From Flagellimonas pacifica (GTDB taxonomy: Bacteria; Bacteroidota; Bacteroidia; Flavobacteriales; Flavobacteriaceae): 64,000 nt of DNA. Position 1 is the first letter of the stretch. Every line of letters begins with the position of its first letter. Shown piece by piece: positions 34,863-43,076 of the stretch. The notes beneath the pieces are model-generated. The model was given only the letters and a program-made list of their open reading frames with translations. It made no database searches and was not told where the DNA came from. Location of the stretch: the NCBI RefSeq assembly GCF_900215465.1, contig NZ_OBEH01000006.1:186001-250000 (forward strand), in the 5' to 3' direction. The translations under genes were made by a program, and so were the position numbers.

Positions 34863-35587
34863 AAAATATTATTACAAATACTTCTTCAGTAACCATTGTT
34901 TTGATTGTACTGAGCTTCTTTTTTTGGATAATACTTTTATACGACCCAATGCACACGTTAGCGGAACATAGTTCCCACATGATGGGTCATGACATGGTGC
35001 ATCACGACTTCTCAGGGCTAATGGTCGGATGGACATTGATGGTCCTTGCTATGATGCTGCCCAAATTGATTTCGCCCATAAGCCACGTTTGCGAAAAAAG
35101 TCTAAGACGAAAAAGGATTCCAATGTCAGTATGTTTTGTTCTGGGATATGCCTTAATATGGGTGCTGATCGGATTTCTGATGAATTCCATCATGGTTCTC
35201 TTGAGCAAGCAGAACATTGGATCATATACGCCAGCTGTGGTACTTGGCATAATTGCGGTTGTTTGGCAATTTTCACCCATCAAGCAGTATTTCCTGAACC
35301 TGGGTCATAATCACCGTGCGATAAAGGCCTTCGGTTGGAAGGCCAATATGGATGCCTTTGTTTTTGGCTGTGAACACGGTCTATGGTGCTTGGGTTCTGG
35401 TTGGGCGTTGATGTGGTTGCCCATGCTCTTGCCAAAAGGGCATAACCTGGCCATGTTGTTGGTAATGTTCATCATGATAAGTGAGCACATGGAGCATCCA
35501 CAAATTCCTCGATGGGGCATTGATCTTAGACTTAAGTTACTGCGCATCCTAAAAGTACAAACCATACTAGTGTTCAACCCGAACTAA
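34859..35587 (+). CDS. DUF2182 integral membrane protein
   Basis: A 242-residue membrane protein with about six or seven helices. The family signature is the WTLMVLAMMLPKLISPISHVC stretch near residue 60, and the cluster of Met and His residues on the loop before it (EHSSHMMGHDMVHHDFSGLM), and a second set late (MISEHMEHPQIPRWG). Such Met/His loops often bind copper, so a role in supplying copper to the tyrosinase, with which it shares the operon, is a reasonable inference. Translation is coupled to the previous gene by ATGA. Confidence 0.8.
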   Translation: MKNIITNTSSVTIVLIVLSFFFWIILLYDPMHTLAEHSSHMMGHDMVHHDFSGLMVGWTLMVLAMMLPKLISPISHVCEKSLRRKRIPMSVCFVLGYALIWVLIGFLMNSIMVLLSKQNIGSYTPAVVLGIIAVVWQFSPIKQYFLNLGHNHRAIKAFGWKANMDAFVFGCEHGLWCLGSGWALMWLPMLLPKGHNLAMLLVMFIMISEHMEHPQIPRWGIDLRLKLLRILKVQTILVFNPN

Positions 35588-35624
35588 GTAAGTTCTCAAA
35601 TTCCATGACCTAATAGATTAAATA

Positions 35625-36464
35625 TTGAAGAACAATGACAGTTTGGGCGGGGACAGGAAAAGAAATTACGACCTTACGGATTTCGACACCAGGAACCTTG
35701 ACCCTCAAGATGTGGTTTCCCTGCTTCCCAAAAGGATTTTCAAGTATTTTTCTATCAATGATAATACCTTGGACGTTATAAGACACGGTAGGCTTTGGTA
35801 TTCATCCCCAAAGGCATTTAACGATCCCTTTGATTGCAAGGTGAGAATTGATTTTGGCACAAACAAAAGTGAGATACTAAAGAATTTGAATGATTTCTTA
35901 CCCGATGATTTGGGCCATTTATGGAGTGGGGAGGAAATGATAGGAATCTTTGATGATCCAAAAAAGGCAAACACACTGCTAAACCAAATCTTTTCCACTG
36001 GGTTTAATGACCATTTGGGAGTATGTTGTTTTTCTGAAATACCCAATATTCCGTTAATGTGGTCGCATTATGCCTCATCACATTCTGGAATTTGCCTTGA
36101 GTTCGGTATGGAAACGCCAAATTTTATCAGGGAGAATCTTATTCCGGTAAACTACTACTCGGAATACCCAGAGTTTGTATTGTCGGAGAATTCGGGAGAC
36201 CTTTACATGTTCCTAATGCAGCTAATCGCTTCCAAAAGCCACGACTGGGACTATGAATTTGAATGGCGATCGATTACAGAAGAAGGCGGTAATAGATTGT
36301 ACGGATTTGACAAGGCCAGTTTAAAGGGAATAATCTTTGGCGTGAACACCTCTGAGGAACATATGGATGGCATAAAAGAGCTGATTTCAAAATCTGGTTA
36401 TCGGGATGTGCAATTTAAAAAAGCCGTTTTGGATGATAAGAGATTTGGATTAAAAATAATGTAA
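35625..36464 (+). CDS. DUF2971 family protein
   Basis: A 279-residue cytoplasmic protein. Family marks: KRIFKYFSINDNTLDVIRHGRLWYSSPKAFNDPFDC near residue 35, and GVCCFSEIPNIPLMWSHYASSHSGICLEFG near residue 130. The family is found often near mobile or defence genes and has no settled function. The start appears to be TTG, 37 bases after the DUF2182 gene; no in-frame ATG occurs before the conserved core. It might be co-transcribed with the tyrosinase module or belong to the unit downstream (204-base gap). Confidence 0.78.
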   Translation: MKNNDSLGGDRKRNYDLTDFDTRNLDPQDVVSLLPKRIFKYFSINDNTLDVIRHGRLWYSSPKAFNDPFDCKVRIDFGTNKSEILKNLNDFLPDDLGHLWSGEEMIGIFDDPKKANTLLNQIFSTGFNDHLGVCCFSEIPNIPLMWSHYASSHSGICLEFGMETPNFIRENLIPVNYYSEYPEFVLSENSGDLYMFLMQLIASKSHDWDYEFEWRSITEEGGNRLYGFDKASLKGIIFGVNTSEEHMDGIKELISKSGYRDVQFKKAVLDDKRFGLKIM

Positions 36465-36668
36465 CAAACATGAATATGTTTTCTTTAGCGATAAGGGACC
36501 TCATTCCATTTTTGGATAGGAGCGTACTGTGCCGTATTTATTTCAACAGGAGTAAATGCACCTAAAAGAGAAAATTTGAATTATTATTTAATTTAACGTA
36601 ATTTTTCCGTCAATTCTTTAGCTAATAATATCTTCTTGTAAGGCAAACCAAAAACCCTAGCCATATAA

Positions 36669-39359
36669 ATGAACCATCAACCTTACGGAGTGCATATCGC
36701 ACTGACCAAATACCCTCTTGGACAAGAAACAGAATATATTGAAAACATCAGAAGCTTGTATACTTCTTACGGGAAGAAAATCGAGGAATATCTTAATAGT
36801 AAAGAACATGGGTTGGACAATGCCTCCTATTTAAAACATTTGTACAGTCCAAAGGTATTTCACTTGTTTTCACATTTTGATGCTGCTTTTGTTTCCGTTA
36901 TAGACAATTACAAGTTTACCCAGCGTGTGTTTGAACCGCGTTGCCGTACCAAGGACGGGGAACCAGAGCCAATCAAAAATGTAAGCTACCAAATCATCAG
37001 TGGGTCCTTACTGGGAAAGAAAAAGGTTCCGACCATTGATAAATTCCTGGACAAACCCAATAGATTTGTCAAGATCGTCCAATTGAAAATAACCAATGGC
37101 CTGGTAATAGGCAATGGTAACAAGATTTTTGAATCTTCCGTTGTTACCGTGGAGACGGTATTGGAAACGTATGGAATCTCTGATTATATCTTGATCGACT
37201 CATTCAATTGGTCAGAGCTGGTACTTATTGCCTCCCATGAAGATCCCAATGTCTTGACCAACTCCTTGTTGTGTATAAGAAAGCTCAAACTGAAGGAATT
37301 GGAAGGGTTTTCGGAAATCGTTGAAAACTCCCTATATGGTAAATGGAGCTTGGAGAATATCCAAGAGGCCCATGTGTTCAATGATACGCATTCCTATCTT
37401 GGGGTGGACTTTACTACCTTTAGCGAAAACAGTTTCAAAAAAGACATCAAGTTTGAATCCACGGTGGAGTGGCAAGTAAAACCCGGACACTTTCCGCAAT
37501 TCTGCAACGAGACCTCAAAGCAGCTACACTCTGGGGAAATCCATAGCAGGTATGGCAAGGCAAGGTTCAAATATGGGAAAACCGATTTTGTCGTGGAGGA
37601 GATCAAACCGAATAATCTTTCATCCAACCAGGAGATCTTTACCATGATCCGAAATAATTCGAATCTTAGGAACCATATACGAAAAATAAAAACGAAACCC
37701 GTCTTTAAATTCCAGAGTGATCTGATCAAACAGTACAACAAGGAAAGAAAGCAGGAATTCCTTGGTCCCTGTCAGACGGAAGATTATTTGGAAAAATATA
37801 AGGTCGACGTTGAAAAGAAAGCTGCAATCTATTTACGGAAACTCAACGTTTCGAGAAATGTAAGGAAGAAGGTCAGAAAGGTCATCTATAATTATAATCA
37901 AGGGATCCAAGACCCAATCCTGTATATCTATTACATAGACCTTTACCACCTTTTGGAAAGTTTTGTTGAAATGCTCAAAAGTAAAAGTGCTGTAATCACA
38001 CAGGGCATTGAGGAAGGTTCGATAAAAAAAACAGCATTTATTGAAGAGAATTCAGCGCAGGAATGGCATGAGGTGCTAAAGACAAAATTTATCGAGGATA
38101 TCATTAATGACCATGTGGAGGTTTTTGAGGAAGCGCTACAGTCCAGATTGCTTAACAACTATAATTTTGAAGACCTGAATGAGTTCAGCTTGGATATAAA
38201 TAGCGCCAACACCTCCATTTTGAGCTCGATGGATGCCATAATCAAACATTGCGCCCGATGTTTCAGGGACTCCTATGCTTCCGGACTGGTCACAAGAATA
38301 AATGATACCGAAACGGTCTCAAACAGCATATCGGTAAACTACAACATTGACCATCTTATTTGTCCACCCCTGGTTTTCGCTACCTTGATTAAGGAGATAC
38401 TTAACAATGAAATGAGCCAGTTCTTCAAACAGAACGAGTCCCTTTTCGACACCTTGAACAAGAAATGGCTGAAAATATCCGAAAATGATTTTGGTGCGCT
38501 GGAAAGGATGATCATTGAGAAACAGCACTTCGGTTACTTTGAGGTGGATGTCAAGAAATACTTGGTTACCTATTTTGAAAACCAAGACCTTTATGTTTTT
38601 TGGCATTGGACGTACCTCCTGCAAAATACCAGTATGCAAAGTGCCTTGGGTTGTCTCGATGAATATAACTTTCTAAGGGAGCATTTTAGGCTGCTATTGA
38701 TTGCATATGGCATGAAATTCGATGGGGACAACCACCCAAGCAAAATGACATGTCCCATCCCGGAACTTAAAACTTTTTGGGACCGGCACCATAAAAGGCT
38801 CTGCAGTATTGTTGAAAGATTTGTCAAGGAAGATGAATTTGAGACATGGTTGTCCAACCTAAAGGATCAGGTTATGACCAATCTTTATTTTATCGATTCC
38901 AAGAAAGATGAGACTTCAATGATACCACACCTTAAGGAAGTAAAGTATCAAAGTCTAAAAACCTGGGTGTTCGAGTTCATTTGGAACGGCAAGAATGAGG
39001 TTATGCCCAATTTGACGGTAAAGGAGTTTCATAAAAGGTTTATGGACATCCTTTATGAGGATAAACACCCGGAAAGGGACACGAATTTCAATAAAATAAA
39101 GAGTATATCGGTAATTTCATATTATTGCCTGCATTATGTCTACTATAAGTTCTCCGGTAAACCACGGATGCTGAGACGGGACTATACCACCGGTGAGCCC
39201 ATCAAACACTTTCTTCACTCAGATACATGGTTTATAGATTCTTTTGGGGGGTTCTTTGTCAATTGCCCTGAAGAAAGGAAAGATTTTAATCATTTCTGCA
39301 ACGTGGTCCTGAACATGATTTGGAGCTACGGGGTCTATCTCAAATCCGATCAATTATGA
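36669..39359 (+). CDS. Large uncharacterised cytoplasmic protein (896 residues)
   Basis: No family is recognised. There is no signal peptide or membrane helix. Residues ~1-250 are mixed alpha/beta; 250-400 hold beta-strands with basic patches (KARFKYGKTDFVVEEIKPN); residues ~385-900 are mainly helical, with long charged helices and many aromatic residues (YIYYIDLYHLLESFVEML). No Walker, nuclease (PD-ExK, HNH), TIR or protease motif was found by eye. It overlaps the phosphoesterase gene by 4 bases (ATGA), so the two proteins are made together and probably work together. The pairing of a large helical protein with a phosphoesterase recalls antiviral or toxin operons. Confidence 0.7.
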   Translation: MNHQPYGVHIALTKYPLGQETEYIENIRSLYTSYGKKIEEYLNSKEHGLDNASYLKHLYSPKVFHLFSHFDAAFVSVIDNYKFTQRVFEPRCRTKDGEPEPIKNVSYQIISGSLLGKKKVPTIDKFLDKPNRFVKIVQLKITNGLVIGNGNKIFESSVVTVETVLETYGISDYILIDSFNWSELVLIASHEDPNVLTNSLLCIRKLKLKELEGFSEIVENSLYGKWSLENIQEAHVFNDTHSYLGVDFTTFSENSFKKDIKFESTVEWQVKPGHFPQFCNETSKQLHSGEIHSRYGKARFKYGKTDFVVEEIKPNNLSSNQEIFTMIRNNSNLRNHIRKIKTKPVFKFQSDLIKQYNKERKQEFLGPCQTEDYLEKYKVDVEKKAAIYLRKLNVSRNVRKKVRKVIYNYNQGIQDPILYIYYIDLYHLLESFVEMLKSKSAVITQGIEEGSIKKTAFIEENSAQEWHEVLKTKFIEDIINDHVEVFEEALQSRLLNNYNFEDLNEFSLDINSANTSILSSMDAIIKHCARCFRDSYASGLVTRINDTETVSNSISVNYNIDHLICPPLVFATLIKEILNNEMSQFFKQNESLFDTLNKKWLKISENDFGALERMIIEKQHFGYFEVDVKKYLVTYFENQDLYVFWHWTYLLQNTSMQSALGCLDEYNFLREHFRLLLIAYGMKFDGDNHPSKMTCPIPELKTFWDRHHKRLCSIVERFVKEDEFETWLSNLKDQVMTNLYFIDSKKDETSMIPHLKEVKYQSLKTWVFEFIWNGKNEVMPNLTVKEFHKRFMDILYEDKHPERDTNFNKIKSISVISYYCLHYVYYKFSGKPRMLRRDYTTGEPIKHFLHSDTWFIDSFGGFFVNCPEERKDFNHFCNVVLNMIWSYGVYLKSDQL

Positions 39360-41005
39360 GATCCTTCAATATTTGCCTGTTGAGCGACATCCATTTAAAG
39401 GAAAATTATCTGGACAAAGAACACCCAGTAGTGGAGGTTTTTAAATCCTTTGGTGCCAAATTCAAAAGCATTTCAAAGAATACCCCCATTGATTGCGTAG
39501 TGGTAGCTGGAGATTTGGCATTCAAGGGCGATTTGGACGAGTACTCCAAATTATATCGGGTTCTGAACAAATGGATACCACAACATATTCCAGTGATTTC
39601 CGTGGTGGGAAACCATGATGTGAAATGGTCCGAGATGACCTATGCACTGAAACCTGGGGAGGACCTTGGAGGAATCTTTAAATTGAAAAACAATATCTTT
39701 TTTGAACAACCCCGCTTTAAGGATGTCTTTGTCAATTTTAGGGATAAGATTATTGACTCACTTCTGAAAGAGCGATGCAAGGAACTGGTCAAAAAGGGGC
39801 ATGTTGCCTATAAATATGATAAGGAAGCCTATGTTGGGTATCTACATTTCAAGCAAAATGGAATTCTATTTCTGATGTTGAACAGCTCTTGGAAATCATT
39901 TGGTCCAGGAGTAATATCCGAGTTCTATGATAGGGTCAAGGCTAAGTTGGGTGCAGATCAGTTGAAAAAACTGGTCATCGGTGACAGCTTGAGCCAGAGA
40001 GGAAAACAATCCTATTTTCTTAAAAGGAACCAATTTCCGTACTGGGATGATATCAATGGCATCCTGAATGAGAAACCCGATACCAAGATTATTACCGTGG
40101 CCCACCATCCACCCTCATGGCTCGAGTGGAAAGAACAGTTCATGTCTTCCAAAAAAAGGGAAATCCGATTGGATTCCCTCTTGAAAAGATCACATATCTT
40201 GATTACGGGCCATGAACATGTGCCGATGATCAGTGAACCCATCCTCCTTCCAAATGGATGCCATAATGTGCAAATGGGAAGTTTCTTGGACTATCATTTT
40301 ATCGACAATGAAGATAACAATACCATTGCTTCCAAATTCCCCAGCAATTGGTTCGGGATACTAAAGATCGAACCACAGCGATTCGAACTGGAATCATACA
40401 AACTGGAAATTTCCGATGGTGAAGGTGGGATAGATGACGATCCTAAGTACAACTGGGTCAAAAAAGCAGGTCCTTTTAAAAAACGGATAAGTAAAAAGCC
40501 CACCAAGGAAGAAACAGAACCGGGATTGGCGGATCAGGAGTTATCTTTGATTGCCGAGTATATCCTACCTTTGGATTCGACACAACTGCAATCACTGGTC
40601 TTTGCGCAGAGAAAAAACGTTTTAAAGACTAAGAAACACTTTGAAATAACCGATGGTGGACTGTTTCAAGTTCAGTTGAACGGTGAAGACTATATTATAG
40701 CTTTGAATACACTGGGAGCCGTTTATGACAAGATAAGGGAATCGGAATCTTTTGAAGCGCTGATCGATAGACATTCCTTTTTTAAGGAACTGTACGACTT
40801 TCTGACTTCGAAGGGCGCAAATATTACCGACTTGGCATTTTATGATTTTATCGACCCAACGAATAAATTGGCCTATGAGAACTTCTATAATGAACAACAT
40901 CTTAGATTTCAATCCTTTAAGCACGATTTCTTTGGAAAATTCAAAAAATTCTATATTTTTAGAGAACTTAACATCAATTATGATTGTTTTATCATCGAGT
41001 CATAG
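39356..41005 (+). CDS. Calcineurin-like metallophosphoesterase
   Basis: About 549 residues. Residues 1-~310 are a complete calcineurin-like phosphoesterase: LLSDIHL (Asp11, His13), VAGDLAFKGD (Asp53), GNHD (Asn86, His87), VAHHPP and ITGHEHV. All metal-site motifs are present, so it should be an active phosphodiesterase, phosphatase or nuclease. The last ~240 residues have no recognised domain; they include a beta-rich segment and a basic helical end (FKHDFFGKFKKFYIF). The start is the ATG that overlaps the stop of the upstream gene. It is cytoplasmic. Confidence 0.88.
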   Translation: MRSFNICLLSDIHLKENYLDKEHPVVEVFKSFGAKFKSISKNTPIDCVVVAGDLAFKGDLDEYSKLYRVLNKWIPQHIPVISVVGNHDVKWSEMTYALKPGEDLGGIFKLKNNIFFEQPRFKDVFVNFRDKIIDSLLKERCKELVKKGHVAYKYDKEAYVGYLHFKQNGILFLMLNSSWKSFGPGVISEFYDRVKAKLGADQLKKLVIGDSLSQRGKQSYFLKRNQFPYWDDINGILNEKPDTKIITVAHHPPSWLEWKEQFMSSKKREIRLDSLLKRSHILITGHEHVPMISEPILLPNGCHNVQMGSFLDYHFIDNEDNNTIASKFPSNWFGILKIEPQRFELESYKLEISDGEGGIDDDPKYNWVKKAGPFKKRISKKPTKEETEPGLADQELSLIAEYILPLDSTQLQSLVFAQRKNVLKTKKHFEITDGGLFQVQLNGEDYIIALNTLGAVYDKIRESESFEALIDRHSFFKELYDFLTSKGANITDLAFYDFIDPTNKLAYENFYNEQHLRFQSFKHDFFGKFKKFYIFRELNINYDCFIIES

Positions 41006-41034
41006 AAAAATTCTATTATTTTACCATAATAACC

Positions 41035-41042
41035 TACCTTTG
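41035..41042 (+). promoter_or_regulatory. -7 element before the 138-residue gene
   Basis: TACCTTTG fits TAnnTTTG, 17 bases before the ATG. No -33 TTG is at the usual distance. It suggests the small gene can be transcribed separately from the phosphoesterase. Confidence 0.35.
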
Positions 41043-41059
41043 CAAACCGTTTCATTTTA

Positions 41060-41476
41060 ATGGCCGATAACATGACCTCTTCTACAGACAGTACTCAACT
41101 GAATGCGTTGATTCTAGAGTTTACTGACAGCCTTTCTGTCACTAAACTTACGAATCTTAAGCTTTTTGTACTAAATTTCTTAATAAAGAAGTCAGATGTT
41201 ATATCTGAAATTGACATAGATGACTTGGTCGCACAGGAATTTAAGTTCAGGATTGTTGGAAAACCTGCAGCCTCCAAAAAGAAGCTTAAGGTAGCGGCTG
41301 ACATTTTCAAGCAGAAACTTCTCGAAATCAAGGGTGAGTCCGAGCCTGTTGTAGTTCGTCCTGTCGTGGAAAAAGAGCCTTCCTTGGAATCCATAAGAGA
41401 GGGATTGATCTATAAGGGCAACAACGATAGCTCTTATAATGACCTTCCCAGCACATATACCATTAGCAATTATTAA
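41060..41476 (+). CDS. Small protein (138 residues), unknown function
   Basis: A cytoplasmic protein with a helical N-terminal half (LTNLKLFVLNFLIKKSDVISEI), a Lys-rich middle (ASKKKLKVAADIFKQKLLEI) and a disordered tail ending NDLPSTYTISNY. No family is recognised. It follows the phosphoesterase by 54 bases, has its own -7 box and is ended by a terminator. It may be a regulator or antidote for the two genes upstream; this rests only on position and size. Confidence 0.6.
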   Translation: MADNMTSSTDSTQLNALILEFTDSLSVTKLTNLKLFVLNFLIKKSDVISEIDIDDLVAQEFKFRIVGKPAASKKKLKVAADIFKQKLLEIKGESEPVVVRPVVEKEPSLESIREGLIYKGNNDSSYNDLPSTYTISNY

Positions 41477-41479
41477 CAG

Positions 41480-41514
41480 GCCCTTCCGGGTCTGGAAGTT
41501 GAAGGGCGATTTTT
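41480..41514 (+). terminator. Intrinsic terminator after the phosphoesterase unit
   Basis: GCCCTTC / GAAGGGC (7 bp) around a 14-base loop is followed by GATTTTT, starting 3 bases after the stop codon. Confidence 0.7.
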
Positions 41515-41731
41515 GGAAATACCTTTTTCCAAACCCTTGACACGTATAATATGGTAGTGTTTTAAGATATAAACTCGGTTTATTCTGTCACCCAACTTAA
41601 TAAGGAATTCCTTGTTTCAACCAATCTGAATAATTTGGACGTTGTGTAAGTGGTAATTTTAAATGTATAAAGACCAGAACCTAAATTTTAGATGGCCATA
41701 ATTATTGGGGTTTCGAGGTCTTTATTCTTTG

Positions 41732-41746
41732 TGCTCACCGAATAGG
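41732..41746. repeat. Copy 2 of the 15-base repeat TGCTCACCGAATAGG
   Basis: An exact copy of the element at 28946. Here the right half of the dyad is degraded (GGACA instead of GGTGA), but an outer GTG/CAC pair is present. It lies in a 405-base gene-free stretch (41477-41881) downstream of the response regulator; nothing else but the terminator is seen in that stretch. Confidence 0.5.
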
Positions 41747-41881
41747 ACACCTAATTATTTTAGATATTGCGGAATTCTGTCAATTAGTATAAATATTATA
41801 GCTTACTTAAGCTGTGCAATAAAAATAGTTTTTTATTCCTGTTGTTTAATACTATTGTGAGTTGGAATTAAAGGAACTGAT

Positions 41882-42538
41882 CTAAATAAAACCTTTTTTT
41901 CGAGCAACATCCAATAATTCCTTTGTGCTTCCATCCGGAACCCCAAGCAAAGATTTTATCCGTTTCTTTCTACGTTCAATGGTTGGCATTGACAAAGGAA
42001 TGTGCGAAGGCAAATCTTTCATTTTATGTCCTTGGGAAAGGTGGTACAGTATTTTTCTGTTCCATGAGTCAACATAAATTTTTTCAAAATCGTCAGGGCT
42101 TAACAGGGTCCTAATTTTCTCGCTATAAAAATTCTTGTTCTGTAGTACTCTGCTCACAGCATGGTTCAATGTTTTAGGGTCAATATCTGATTTTATCAAA
42201 AAGCCTTCGGGTTTCAAGGTTCTAAAAATATTGGAAATACGTTGGATTTCATTCAATCCAGTGTGTACAATGATTTTTGTCTTGGGAAATCTTTTCTTAA
42301 TCAATAATCCAAGGTCTTCACCACTTGTGACCGTTTTATCCTTGGAGGCGGGAAGGCTTATATCCAAAAGGACAATGTCAAAAAAGTTACCTTCCAACTC
42401 ATCCATTTTTAAGAGTACCTCATCACAACTATGAGCGCCATCAAACTCCAGAGAAGTCGGAATTTCAAGATTTTCCAATAAGATTTTGTAACCCTTTACG
42501 GTAATAGGGTGATCGTCAATGATTAAAATTTGGGACAT
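41882..42538 (-). CDS. Response regulator, NarL/FixJ-like, orphan
   Basis: About 218 residues. The receiver domain fills residues ~1-125: LIIDDHPITVKGY (acidic pair), DIVLLDISLPAS (phospho-Asp), and a late Thr/Lys pair in IIVHTG and FLIKSD. The C-terminal ~65 residues (LYHLSQGHKMKDLPSHIPLSMPTIERRKKRIKSLLG) are a LuxR-like helix-turn-helix. No histidine kinase is adjacent. It is divergent from the large surface-protein operon, with about 540 bases between, so it may control that operon. An ATG three codons upstream is also possible. Confidence 0.88.
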   Translation of the reverse strand: MSQILIIDDHPITVKGYKILLENLEIPTSLEFDGAHSCDEVLLKMDELEGNFFDIVLLDISLPASKDKTVTSGEDLGLLIKKRFPKTKIIVHTGLNEIQRISNIFRTLKPEGFLIKSDIDPKTLNHAVSRVLQNKNFYSEKIRTLLSPDDFEKIYVDSWNRKILYHLSQGHKMKDLPSHIPLSMPTIERRKKRIKSLLGVPDGSTKELLDVARKKGFI

Positions 42539-42547
42539 TTTCTTCAT

Positions 42548-43076
42548 TTTTTAAATAACACATTTCCAAACGAATAATTCTGACTAATGTTTTGTTAAAA
42601 ACATGTTTTGTATATGAACGTTTAATTCTTGTATACTAAATATGGCAATCTCGAACGCTGTAAGAATTTCGGAACTGTATGTCCATTGTTTGGATTGACT
42701 ATTTCAAACTGTAGATTATTCTTACGGAATGATGGAATACCCATCACTCCCCACTCGATAAACAATTAGACGTAACCAACCAAGGGCTGGTTGTATGTCG
42801 ACAAAAACTGCAATTCATCGAGCAAAAAGTATTTCGTGGGATTTTTTCAACACTTCATCGAAATCGGTTTTGTTGAAGAAAATTGGATTGGACAGATTTG
42901 TTGGGAACATTTTTAATGATCAAAACCAAACCAAAAACAATGAATCATATTAAACAAATGCATGGAATAAAATTCTTTGAACAATAACTGTTCTTTGTTT
43001 TTATTTCCATTAGAGCTGGCGTGTATCCCCCCATCGCAAACTTATTCTTTTACATAATTACCAAACAAGACTATTG
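42548..43076. other. Intergenic region before the surface-protein operon
   Basis: About 530 bases with no supported gene. It contains a small hairpin CAACCA-AGGGC-TGGTTG (42777-42793) and an inverted repeat TTCAACA / TGTTGAA (42846-42852 and 42871-42877). It must hold the promoters of the response regulator and of the operon; no clear TAnnTTTG box was found. Confidence 0.55.

Noticed and set aside
42777..42793. Hairpin CAACCA-AGGGC-TGGTTG upstream of the surface-protein operon as a terminator or riboswitch
   Set aside because: Only six pairs, no T run and no further conserved structure around it.
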